Shown: in pieces, positions 1 to 7,940 of the stretch | Numbering within the stretch: the stretch's first letter is position 1 | Layout: the number at the start of each line of letters is the position of its first letter | Assembly: GCA_902791785.1 (NCBI GenBank) | Contig: CADAXH010000012.1 | Location: 1 to 18,693, forward strand | DNA: 18,693 nt | Reading direction: 5' to 3' | Origin: an uncultured Ruminococcus sp. | GTDB taxonomy: Bacteria > Bacillota > Clostridia > Oscillospirales > CAG-272 | Notes under the pieces: model-generated | The model's database searches: none | Seen by the model: only the letters and a program-made list of their open reading frames with translations | Told to the model about the DNA's origin: nothing | Made by a program: the position numbers and the translations under genes

Positions 1-1942
1 ATGTTTTGTCTGTCCACTCAAGGTTGTCTGTATCCAAGAGCAAAATGACAGCAGAGTATGTTCCTGCATTTGTTGCTTTTGTTCCGGAAACGTCGTAAAA
101 ATCCGTTCTGTTCAGGCCAATGTCCTTCTCTGTTCCGTCATATGTGAATACATCTTTTGTTATTGTCGGAATTGCAACCTGATACTTGGTAATTGTCCAC
201 TCAACGGTTTTGTCTGCCGTTGTGCCGTCAAACCACTCGTAATTGTCTTTGTCCAGCAGGCTGACGACAAGTGTGTATGCTCCGGCATTGACTGCATCGA
301 CGTCTCCGCTCAGTTCGTAGTAGTTGCTTTCTGCAACTGCAGGTCCCTGGCTTTCAAAGTCATATACAAATGATGTGACTGACGGGTCAGCGAACTGAAC
401 AACAACCTTGCCTATTGACCATGCTATCTCTTTGTTATCTGAAGTTTCGTCGCTCCACTGATAATTGTTCTTGTCGCTGAGCGAAACCACTGCCGTGTAC
501 GAACCGGAACCCGTAGCGGTATTCCCCGTTACTGTATAAAGGTCGCTCTGAGCTATCTGAAGAGTCTTTGCAGTTCCGTCATAAGAAAATGAAGTGACTT
601 CAGGATCTGTGAAAGGAACTGTAACTTTTTCAATACTCCAGGATATTTCCTTGTTCGCAGTTGTACCGTCGCTCCACTCGCAGTTGTCTGTATCCACCAG
701 AGACACAACTGCCGTATATGTTCCGGCATTCATCTGTGCGTCTCCCGTAACCGAATAGTACGAGTTCTGGGCAATCTCCAGATAAGTCATTTTCTGAGAA
801 TATGTAAAAGTTGTTTCGGAAGGAGCAACAAACACTATCTGCATCTTTCCGATTGTCCAGTCAACTGTTATATCTTCGGACGATCCGTCGTCCCATGAGT
901 AGTTGTCTGCATCTGTGAGCGAAACTGTTGCTGTGTAATTGCCCGAGTTCATTGCAGAATTGCCTGATACTGAATAGTAGTTGCTGGATTCAAACTGAAG
1001 GGTCTGTTCAGTACCGTTATATGTAAATGATTTATTCTGCGGGATTGTTAAACCGACTATTGCCTTTTCTATTTTCCATGTGATTTGTTTGTTTGCTGTA
1101 GTGCTGTCAGCCCACTCGTAATTGTTTGTATCAAGAAGTGAAATGACCGCAGTATATGTACCGGCGTTGGTAGCCCTTGCTCCGGAGACGTCGTAATAAT
1201 CTGTTCTGTTTATTCCTATATTCTTCTCGTTTCCGTCATAGGTGAAAACATCAGCCTGTGCCGTTGGCACATTTACCTTGGCTTTTGCAATGCTCCAGTC
1301 AACAGACAAGTCTTCTGAAGAATTGCTGCTCCAGCAGTAGTTGTCAGGATCAAGAAGAGATACGGTTGCGGTGTAATTGCCTGCAAACGTCTGTGTATTC
1401 CCGGATACCGAATAGTAGTTGCTCGACTCAAACTGCAGGGTCTTTTCGGTTCCGTCATATGTGAATGAGGTCGTCTGGGGAGAAGTGAAAGCAACTGTTG
1501 CCTTTGTTATTGTCCATTGAATGCTTTTGTCCGCAGTTGTACCGTCTGCCCACTGGTAGCCTTCTGTGTCAATCAAAGACAATGTTGCAGTGTAATTGCC
1601 TGCATCGGTGTGTTCGTCGCCTTCGATTTCAATCTCGTCCGGAAGAGATATATCCAGGAAGATTGGAGTTCCCGTGTAAGTGTATGAAGTGCTTACGGGA
1701 GTCGGAACCGGAATGGACTGTTTTACGATTGACCAGTAAACGGATATGTCATCTGATGTTCCGTCAGGCCACATATAGTTGTCAGGATCATTCAGAGAAA
1801 GAGTGGATTCGTAATCTCCTACAGAAGTCCAGAAATCACCTGTTATTGAGCAGTAATCGCCCGTGTCAATGTCAAGACCTATTTCTTCACCTGTGTATGT
1901 ATAAGTATCCTGATCAGGCACCGGAACCTGCACTGTCTTTTT
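1..1942 (-). repeat. Nine tandem 73-residue (219-nt) YDG/MBG-type protein repeats, last one cut by the window edge
   Basis: On the minus strand the units begin at 1942, 1723, 1504, 1285, 1066, 847, 628, 409 and 187, reading downward. Units 1-7 are exactly 73 codons, unit 8 is 74, and unit 9 has 62 codons before the edge. Each starts with Lys at the domain junction, has (F/Y)(T/S)Y(D/T/N)G near position 14, YxVSG near 31, AGxYTAxVSL near 41-50, DxxNYxW near 52-58, and ends W(S/T)I before the next Lys. The pattern fits beta-sandwich bacterial surface repeats of the YDG/MBG type. Sequences differ enough between units that this is an old amplification with some younger copies rather than a recent pure expansion. 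Confidence 0.9.
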
Positions 1943-3733
1943 ATTGACAGTCAGAGTTCCGTCTTCAAAACTCAGAGCATAATTGCTGCTTGTCGGGACA
2001 GCGGTTGCATACTGCAGCGAGATTGTATAATTTCCGGCATTGTCACCCTGCTCGTACTCGCAGGCTGTGCCGGGCAGGAACGACAGAACAGAACTGTCAT
2101 CGTTAAAGCACAATCCATCAAAATGAAGAGTGTATTCCGGTGCAGCGTCACCGTATGTTATTGTTTTATTTTCCGGAGATACCGTCAGGCTCTTCTTGTT
2201 GATTGTTACGTTAGCCGTCAAGGAAGTCATTGTGTCTGAATAGACATCGTTGTTTGTGCCTCCAGAAACGTAGCATTCACAATAAAGAGTGTATGAGCCT
2301 GCAGGTTTTCCGGTCAGAGAAAACGTTGTGGAATCGACAGGACTAGGGATAGCCTCTTCAGTACCAAAGTACCATCTGTAGTGTGCGGTTCCTTCACCTG
2401 ATGAAACAAGAGGACAAACCAGGTCAAGGGAGATTGTCAGTTCATCACCGTAGGTAAGTAAATATTCTTCCTCAAGATTTCCGTCCAGTTCCGCTTCAAT
2501 GTACCATTCAGCCCTGACCAGGTCTGACGATTCGACAACATAATTGTTGGTGTCTGTATACTCAACTTCGTTATATTCACTTCTCCAGAACATGAATGTA
2601 TAGTTGTCCACTTCGGGCAAAGGCAGTTCTATCGTGTCGCCATAGTAGTGATATCCGGACTCGGGCGTGGCATCCGATTGCACAGCGGATTCAAACTTGA
2701 CATAGAATTTGACATTTTCATACCCGTTATCTGAAGAATAACTTCCCGTCAATCCGACACATACTTCGCCATCGCCGTAATCCATGTTCATGGAAGGCTC
2801 AATATATCCGTCGCACTGGATAAAATCTCCCGATGCAGACAAAAAGTGAATTGATCCCATGGAAGGTGCCTCGGAAATAAATGCGAGACCGCCGTATTCG
2901 CTTATTGTAATCAAAGGAGTATCAGAACAGGACACATACACATACACGTCTTCATAACTGCTGGTAATAACAACACGTCTGTCTTCTATTGAAACCGGAG
3001 CACAGAAGTCAACAGCAAAATCTGAAGTAGATCCTCCGGCAATAATGTTTATGTTTACGTCTTCTTCATCGGAATCAATCGCATAGTTGAGCGAGCCGTA
3101 TATATCGTCGCCAACCATGATCTTTGATGTATCAGTAGTTTCTACGGCAATTGTGGAATCCTGCGCACACAATATGCCCTGTCTCTTTAATTCTGTTTTT
3201 ACAAGTGAAACATATCCGCTGCCTGAGAAGACCGGTGTTTCAGACATGTTTCCGTCGATGGCAATGAACGGTTTGAATTCGTTCGAAATTGATCCGTTGA
3301 AATATAATGTTATCTGAGACAGCTGACCGGAAGTCGGCTCGTTAACTTCATTGAGGTTGAAAAGAACTCCGTTGAACCCCGATGCGCGTCTGAATACGAG
3401 TTTGACAGATGGATTGAGCGAGCTGAATCTGACTGAATTGTAGAAATCGTATGTTTTTGAAATTTCCACAACAACATCTTCTTCACTCTGTTCAGATGAG
3501 CCTATGCTCACTTCAACATAGGAATACGACCCATTGAACGGTAGTGCATTCAATGCGTCAACTGCAGCATCAAAACTTGCATAGGAATTTCCGTCGACAT
3601 AGAAAATGTCGGCGGTGCGTCCACTGTCTCCGTTATCTCCCGCTGCCAGAATATGAAAAGCCAACGGGGTCACTATTGCAATTGCGAATGCAATCAATAT
3701 CAATCCTCTTATCCACTTACTACCTTTGCGCAT
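1..3733 (-). CDS. Large repeat-rich surface/secreted protein, N-terminal part (C-terminus beyond left edge)
   Basis: An uninterrupted minus-strand frame of 1244 codons runs from an ATG at 3733-3731 off the left edge, so the C-terminus and any cell-wall or membrane anchor are not visible. An SD-like GAGGG lies about 7 nt before the ATG. Visible layout: a basic N-terminus and hydrophobic segment (residues 1-31, signal peptide or anchor); a polar, beta-rich region at about 40-335 resembling beta-helix surface proteins; an InlB/Listeria-Bacteroides-like repeat at about 340-412 (VKF, GYTF-like NYTFMFW, AEW); an Ig-like segment at about 413-510 (YRWYF, GSYTLYCECY); an MBG_2-like domain at about 513-597 (SLTVSP, ITYGD, AGNYTI, GTLTV); and 73-residue tandem repeats from 598 onward with a YDGT motif, AGxYTAxVSL and two conserved Trp. 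Such proteins usually mediate adhesion or surface layers; the ligand is unknown. Family-level call only. Confidence 0.85.
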   Translation of the reverse strand, partial: MRKGSKWIRGLILIAFAIAIVTPLAFHILAAGDNGDSGRTADIFYVDGNSYASFDAAVDALNALPFNGSYSYVEVSIGSSEQSEEDVVVEISKTYDFYNSVRFSSLNPSVKLVFRRASGFNGVLFNLNEVNEPTSGQLSQITLYFNGSISNEFKPFIAIDGNMSETPVFSGSGYVSLVKTELKRQGILCAQDSTIAVETTDTSKIMVGDDIYGSLNYAIDSDEEDVNINIIAGGSTSDFAVDFCAPVSIEDRRVVITSSYEDVYVYVSCSDTPLITISEYGGLAFISEAPSMGSIHFLSASGDFIQCDGYIEPSMNMDYGDGEVCVGLTGSYSSDNGYENVKFYVKFESAVQSDATPESGYHYYGDTIELPLPEVDNYTFMFWRSEYNEVEYTDTNNYVVESSDLVRAEWYIEAELDGNLEEEYLLTYGDELTISLDLVCPLVSSGEGTAHYRWYFGTEEAIPSPVDSTTFSLTGKPAGSYTLYCECYVSGGTNNDVYSDTMTSLTANVTINKKSLTVSPENKTITYGDAAPEYTLHFDGLCFNDDSSVLSFLPGTACEYEQGDNAGNYTISLQYATAVPTSSNYALSFEDGTLTVNKKTVQVPVPDQDTYTYTGEEIGLDIDTGDYCSITGDFWTSVGDYESTLSLNDPDNYMWPDGTSDDISVYWSIVKQSIPVPTPVSTSYTYTGTPIFLDISLPDEIEIEGDEHTDAGNYTATLSLIDTEGYQWADGTTADKSIQWTITKATVAFTSPQTTSFTYDGTEKTLQFESSNYYSVSGNTQTFAGNYTATVSLLDPDNYCWSSNSSEDLSVDWSIAKAKVNVPTAQADVFTYDGNEKNIGINRTDYYDVSGARATNAGTYTAVISLLDTNNYEWADSTTANKQITWKIEKAIVGLTIPQNKSFTYNGTEQTLQFESSNYYSVSGNSAMNSGNYTATVSLTDADNYSWDDGSSEDITVDWTIGKMQIVFVAPSETTFTYSQKMTYLEIAQNSYYSVTGDAQMNAGTYTAVVSLVDTDNCEWSDGTTANKEISWSIEKVTVPFTDPEVTSFSYDGTAKTLQIAQSDLYTVTGNTATGSGSYTAVVSLSDKNNYQWSDETSDNKEIAWSIGKVVVQFADPSVTSFVYDFESQGPAVAESNYYELSGDVDAVNAGAYTLVVSLLDKDNYEWFDGTTADKTVEWTITKYQVAIPTITKDVFTYDGTEKDIGLNRTDFYDVSGTKATNAGTYSAVILLLDTDNLEWTDKT

Positions 3734-4131
3734 CTGTTTTCCCTCTATGTAATCTCAATCTGATATCTAATCCGAACTTGTGCCCTTTATAACGATACAA
3801 CTTTTTATAGATATAATCAATACGAAAGCGCGTGCGCGCACGGAATATAGTCAGACAAAAGTGCAGTAATTGTCTGTGAATATGCAAGACCATAAACGCG
3901 GGATAAGTGCATATCTTTTCCTCTTGCCTTGAATTCTGAACCACTTGAGCCAATTCTGTTTACATCGTAAATCAGCAAAAGTAAAATAACCGGTCGAAAG
4001 GAGGAATGTGATTTTACAAATACTTGCCTTGAACAAATTGAATGCCCTTTTCAGGCCAATAATCATTGAAGTTTGACACGCGCTGTGGTAGAATTGTAAA
4101 TTGAGAAATAATGGCATAAAGGAATTCGAAA
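3734..4131. other. Divergent intergenic region between surface-protein gene and trkA, with several dyads
   Basis: No convincing protein gene is seen here. It contains a 15-nt alternating purine-pyrimidine tract with the 12-nt palindrome CGTGCGCGCACG (3831-3842). Inverted repeats are CAGACAA/TTGTCTG (3852-3858, 3870-3876), ATATGCA/TGCATAT (3880-3886, 3908-3914), TTTAC-ATC-GTAAA (3959-3971) and GTAAAAT/ATTTTAC (3981-3987, 4011-4017). An 11-nt direct repeat CTTGCCTTGAA occurs at 3923 and 4023, and an eight-base Shine-Dalgarno AAAGGAGG at 3997-4004. The trkA promoter is at its right end. No clear promoter for the minus-strand gene was identified, although AT-rich candidate sites lie at about 3790-3825. 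Confidence 0.7.
4066..4094 (+). promoter_or_regulatory. Extended -10 sigma-70 promoter for the trkA operon
   Basis: TTGAAG (4066-4071), a 17-nt spacer and TAGAAT (4089-4094) preceded by TGG form an extended -10 promoter, predicting transcription from about 4101, roughly 30 nt before the trkA start. A perfect TTGACA at 4073-4078 with TAAATT at 4097-4102 (18-nt spacer) is an overlapping alternative. Confidence 0.6.
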
Positions 4132-5490
4132 ATGAACATAATTGTCGCAGGATGCGGTAAAGTAGGAACAGCAATAGCATCAAATCTCGTTGCAGAGGGT
4201 CACGATCTGACAGTCATAGACAACAACAGAAAAGTCCTGGCCGACGTAACGGACGTGTATGATGTAATAGGAGTGTACGGAAACAGCGTAGACAGTGCAA
4301 TACTGAGCGAAGCAGGGGTTGACAAAGCCGACCTCTTCGTTTCAACGACACAGTCGGACGAGCTTAACATGCTCTCTTGTTTTCTTGCAAAAAAACTGGG
4401 TGCGAAGCATACAATTGCAAGAATCAGAAACATTGAGTACAATCAGAGCTCCCTCGAATTTGTCAGACAGCAGCTGGACCTTTCAAGTTCAATCAATCCG
4501 GAATACCTTGCGGCCCACGAAATATCCAATATCATAAAATTCCCCGCTGCTGCGAAAATAGAGTCATTTTCCAGAAGAGCTTTCGAAATTGTAGAAATAA
4601 CAATAAGACAGGGATCCGTTCTTCACGGGCTCACCCTGAAGGAAATGAGATCAAAACTCAAAACAAAATGCCTCATATGCAGTGTTCAGAGAAATGATAC
4701 CGTAACAATTCCTGACGGTAATTTCGTCCTCAACTCCGGAGATAAAATCGGTATAACCGCAACTCCGGCACACATTCAGGAATTCCTGACCGAGATAGGC
4801 TACATCCAGAAAAGAATTAAATCGGTCATGATTCTCGGAGGAAGCAAGACTGCCATATATCTTGCTAAAATGCTCGAGGCAAGCGGCGTTTCGGTAAAAG
4901 TTATCGAACAGAATCTTGAAGTCTGCCATCAGCTCAGCGAAGAACTGCCCAAATCCGTAATAATCCACGGAGACGGAGCGCATCAGGAACTGCTTGACGA
5001 AGAAGGAATCGCCTCAACAGACGCATTCATTTCACTGACCGGAATGGATGAAGAAAATATTCTCATCTCCTATTATGCAGTGTCAAGAGGAGTTCCGAAA
5101 ATCATCACAAAGGTCAGCAAAGACGAACTCTTTGTCATGGCTGAAAGACTCGGCCTTGACTCAGTCATTACACCAAAGAAAATTGTCGCAGATCTGATAG
5201 TCAGATATGCAAGAGCAATAGATAATTCAAAAGGAAGCAATGTCGAAACACTTTACAAACTCATGGATGACAAGTGCGAGGCAATTGAATTCAAAGTCAA
5301 GAGCGGTTCAAAGACGATAGGTGTTCCACTTAAGAACATGAAACTTAAACCGATGATTCTGATTGCAGGAATATTGAGAGGCAACCAGCCAATCACCCCT
5401 TCAGGCGATGACCAGATCGCACTGGGAGACAGGGTTATAGTCTTTTCAACCGACCAGCATCTGAACGACCTTGATGACATTCTCAGGTAA
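4132..5490 (+). CDS. trkA: TrkA, cytoplasmic NAD-binding regulator of Trk potassium uptake
   Basis: TrkA is the peripheral gating ring of the TrkH potassium channel. The 452-residue protein has the usual two-fold TrkA_N-TrkA_C layout: first Rossmann fold at 1-125 with GCGKVG (residues 7-12) and acidic D30 for nucleotide ribose, RCK_C at about 145-225, second Rossmann fold from 230, and a second RCK_C at about 370-452. The second nucleotide motif is degenerate (GGSKTA at 236-241, lacking the last glycine), so the two halves probably bind ligand differently. The ATG has AAAGGA 8 nt upstream. It is first in a five-gene run and trkH follows after a 6-nt gap, so the pair is almost certainly co-expressed. 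No ydaO-type riboswitch was recognised upstream. Confidence 0.95.
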   Translation: MNIIVAGCGKVGTAIASNLVAEGHDLTVIDNNRKVLADVTDVYDVIGVYGNSVDSAILSEAGVDKADLFVSTTQSDELNMLSCFLAKKLGAKHTIARIRNIEYNQSSLEFVRQQLDLSSSINPEYLAAHEISNIIKFPAAAKIESFSRRAFEIVEITIRQGSVLHGLTLKEMRSKLKTKCLICSVQRNDTVTIPDGNFVLNSGDKIGITATPAHIQEFLTEIGYIQKRIKSVMILGGSKTAIYLAKMLEASGVSVKVIEQNLEVCHQLSEELPKSVIIHGDGAHQELLDEEGIASTDAFISLTGMDEENILISYYAVSRGVPKIITKVSKDELFVMAERLGLDSVITPKKIVADLIVRYARAIDNSKGSNVETLYKLMDDKCEAIEFKVKSGSKTIGVPLKNMKLKPMILIAGILRGNQPITPSGDDQIALGDRVIVFSTDQHLNDLDDILR

Positions 5491-5496
5491 TATCCA

Positions 5497-6954
5497 ATGA
5501 ACAGAAAAATGATTTTCAGGACGGTAGGAGAAATCACTCTTCTCGAGTCGGCTCTTCTGCTTATTCCGATGATTGTCTCGCTCATATACGGGGAATCATG
5601 CTGGCTGTCCTTTCTCATCTCATCGGCAATAGCACTGGTAATAGGCCTTCCGCTTACAATTGCATTCAGCAAAGTCAATTCTGCAATATATGCAAAGGAA
5701 GGATTCATCACGGTTTCTTTCGCATGGATTCTTCTCTCACTTATCGGAGCACTTCCCTTTACCATAAGCGGAGAAATCCCGAACTACATCAACGCTTTGT
5801 TTGAAACCGTAAGCGGATTTACAACTACGGGAGCAACTATACTCAACGACATCGAAATAATGAGCAAGGGTCTTCTTTTCTGGAGAAGCTTCACTCACTG
5901 GATCGGCGGTATGGGAGTACTTGTTCTCATTATGGCCATCATACCCTCAAACTCCGGTCATGCAATTCACATAATGAGAGCTGAGATGCCCGGACCTTCA
6001 GTAGGCAAAATAGTTCCGAAAATTAGGGAAACAGCAAAAATACTGTACCTGATTTACATCGGTATGACGGTTCTTGAAGTAGTAATGCTTCTGTGCGGAG
6101 GAATGAATCTGTTCGAAAGCCTTGTACACACATTCGGAACAGCAGGCACCGGAGGATTCGGAGTAAAAGCTGACAGCATCGCAGGTTATTCGCCTTATAT
6201 TCAATGGGTTATAGGCGTATTCATGGTGATGTTCGGCATCAACTTCAACATCTTCTTCATGATACTGATCGGAAAAATAGGATCCGCATTCAAGAGCACG
6301 GAACTCTTGTGCTATATCGGAATCATCATTGCTTCCACCGCAGCAATAGTCATCAACATATGGGGAACGTACGACACATTCGGAGAGACGCTCCGGACAT
6401 CGTTCTTCCAGGTCGGCTCAATTATTACGACCACAGGTTACACTACGGCCGATTTCAACACCTGGCCTGTGCTTTCCAAAGTCATATTGTTCGTTCTGAT
6501 GTTTGTCGGTGCATGTGCCGGTTCAACCGGAGGCGGACTTAAAGTATCCAGAATCATTCTGCTTACAAAAATTGTCAAAAATGATATAACAAGAGCGCTT
6601 CATCCACGCTCTGTAAATACGGTGAAATTTGAAGGAAGAACTGTTGAAAAAGAGACCGTCAACTACGTGACTGCGTACTTCATACTCTACATTTTCATCT
6701 ATGTGATAATGGTCATACTGCTCTGCATATTTGACGGATGGGCAGACATAACCTCGGTTCTTTCAGGTGTATCAGCGTGCTACAACAACATTGGTCCGGG
6801 ACTCGGAGCATTCGGTCCCGCAAGCAATTATGAGGCTTTGAGCTGGATGTCGAAGATTGTTCTGATCTTCGCAATGCTGCTCGGAAGACTCGAGATATAT
6901 CCATTCATCGTAATGCTCAGACCATCGACATGGTCTTCTGTCAGAGAATCATAG
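5497..6954 (+). CDS. trkH: TrkH/KtrB-family potassium channel subunit
   Basis: This is an integral membrane potassium-translocating subunit of 485 residues, a normal length for TrkH. The four pore-loop filters are visible: SGFTTTGAT (106-114), GTAGTGGFG (214-222), ITTTGYT (310-316) and NNIGPGLG (430-437). Other hallmarks are the HWIGGMGVLVL segment after the first filter, GACAGSTGGGLKVSR (338-352) and the terminal LLGRLEIYP (461-469). The N-terminus starts with a hydrophobic helix. The start lies 6 nt after trkA, and its likely SD (CAGG) lies in the last codons of trkA, which suggests coupled translation. Together with TrkA it should form the potassium uptake system; driving ion and gating ligand cannot be read from sequence. 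Confidence 0.95.
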   Translation: MNRKMIFRTVGEITLLESALLLIPMIVSLIYGESCWLSFLISSAIALVIGLPLTIAFSKVNSAIYAKEGFITVSFAWILLSLIGALPFTISGEIPNYINALFETVSGFTTTGATILNDIEIMSKGLLFWRSFTHWIGGMGVLVLIMAIIPSNSGHAIHIMRAEMPGPSVGKIVPKIRETAKILYLIYIGMTVLEVVMLLCGGMNLFESLVHTFGTAGTGGFGVKADSIAGYSPYIQWVIGVFMVMFGINFNIFFMILIGKIGSAFKSTELLCYIGIIIASTAAIVINIWGTYDTFGETLRTSFFQVGSIITTTGYTTADFNTWPVLSKVILFVLMFVGACAGSTGGGLKVSRIILLTKIVKNDITRALHPRSVNTVKFEGRTVEKETVNYVTAYFILYIFIYVIMVILLCIFDGWADITSVLSGVSACYNNIGPGLGAFGPASNYEALSWMSKIVLIFAMLLGRLEIYPFIVMLRPSTWSSVRES

Positions 6955-6968
6955 TTTAGGAGGGAATC

Positions 6969-7940
6969 ATGTATTCAATTGGAATCGATTTGGGCGGTAC
7001 AAAAATCGCCGCAGGGTTGGTCGACAAAGATTACAAAATTGTAAAAAAGAAATCCTGTCCGACCCTTGCAAAAAGAAACGTTGAAGAGATAATTAAGGAC
7101 ATGTGCGATCTCTGCGTCAGTCTTTGCTCCGAAGAAGGACTGAACATCAAAGATATCGACAGCATTGGTATAGCTGCTCCGGGAACCATTAATGAGAAAA
7201 CCGGCTACATCGAATATACCAACAACATCGACATCAAGAATTTCGATCTCGTTGGCTGCTTTTCAAAATACACGGGATATGACCCCGATAGAATAAAGAT
7301 AGGAAACGATGCCAACCTCGCCGCTTTCGGCGAAGCTGTTGCAGGTGCCGCAAAAGGTGCCCGGAACTCTGTCATGATTACTCTCGGCACAGGCGTCGGA
7401 TCGGGAATCGTTATTGACGGAAAGCTGTTGACCGGATGCTGGTCGGGCGGAGCCGAACTTGGTCACATGGTTATTATTGAAGACGGAAATCAGTGCACAT
7501 GCGGAAGAAAAGGATGTTTTGAAACATACTGCTCAGTCACAGCCCTGATCAAGGCAACCAGGGAGAAATGCATTGAACACCCCGAGTCCAAACTTAATGA
7601 GATAACAGGCAACAACCTTGACAACGTGGGAGGCAAAACCGCTTTCCAGGCAATGTATGCAGGTGATATTCCCGCAAAGGAAGTTATCGAAGAGTATATG
7701 CGCCATCTCGCAACAGGAGTTGCCAACATCATAAACATTTTCCAGCCCGAGATCCTGTGCATAGGAGGCGGACTGTCCAATGAGGGACCGATTATTGCGG
7801 ATATGATCCTCCCCATTGTTTCTTCAGAAGTTTATTCGGGAGACAATATCCTGAAAACAAAGATAGTCATGGCTCAGCTGGCAAACAACGCCGGAATTAT
7901 AGGCGCTGCCGCTTATTCCAGAAAACAGGAACTTGAATAA
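6969..7940 (+). CDS. ROK-family sugar kinase, probable glucokinase
   Basis: This 323-residue cytoplasmic protein shows the full ROK signature. The N-terminal phosphate loop is IGIDLGGTKIAAG (4-16), the catalytic Asp is D114 in GNDAN, the LGTGVGSG loop is at 139-146, the sugar-contacting ExGH is E163-H166, and the zinc motif CTCGRKGC (176-183) uses Cys176, Cys178 and Cys183 with His166. It is expected to phosphorylate glucose or a related hexose with ATP. ROK kinases vary in sugar preference, so glucokinase (glcK-like) is the likely but unproven assignment, and no DNA-binding domain is present, which excludes a NagC-type repressor. TAGGAGGG precedes the ATG. It lies 14 nt after trkH, and its last 8 nt overlap the next gene. 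Confidence 0.9.
   Translation: MYSIGIDLGGTKIAAGLVDKDYKIVKKKSCPTLAKRNVEEIIKDMCDLCVSLCSEEGLNIKDIDSIGIAAPGTINEKTGYIEYTNNIDIKNFDLVGCFSKYTGYDPDRIKIGNDANLAAFGEAVAGAAKGARNSVMITLGTGVGSGIVIDGKLLTGCWSGGAELGHMVIIEDGNQCTCGRKGCFETYCSVTALIKATREKCIEHPESKLNEITGNNLDNVGGKTAFQAMYAGDIPAKEVIEEYMRHLATGVANIINIFQPEILCIGGGLSNEGPIIADMILPIVSSEVYSGDNILKTKIVMAQLANNAGIIGAAAYSRKQELE

Noticed and set aside
1..1942. CRISPR array
   Set aside because: The periodicity is 219 nt, in frame, and encodes protein repeats; there are no short identical repeats with unique spacers.
1258..1947. Plus-strand open frames of 68 and 149 codons opposite the repeat protein
   Set aside because: They lie antisense to the clear 73-residue repeat frame, are rich in Cys, Ser and Gln as expected for the complement of such repeats, and lack an SD or family pattern.
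3840..4131. ydaO-type c-di-AMP riboswitch before trkA
   Set aside because: Potassium genes are often controlled by it, but the conserved core sequences were not found in this region.
3720..4183. Minus-strand frames of 77 and 110 codons in the surface-gene/trkA gap
   Set aside because: One overlaps the start of the surface-protein gene and the other overlaps the start of trkA. Neither has an SD or coding-like composition.
5253..5765. 170-codon minus-strand frame across the trkA/trkH junction
   Set aside because: It is antisense to two well-supported genes and its residues mirror their codons; no family resemblance.
6204..6542. 112-codon plus-strand frame inside trkH
   Set aside because: His/Arg-rich shadow of trkH in another frame, with filter motifs present only in the trkH frame.
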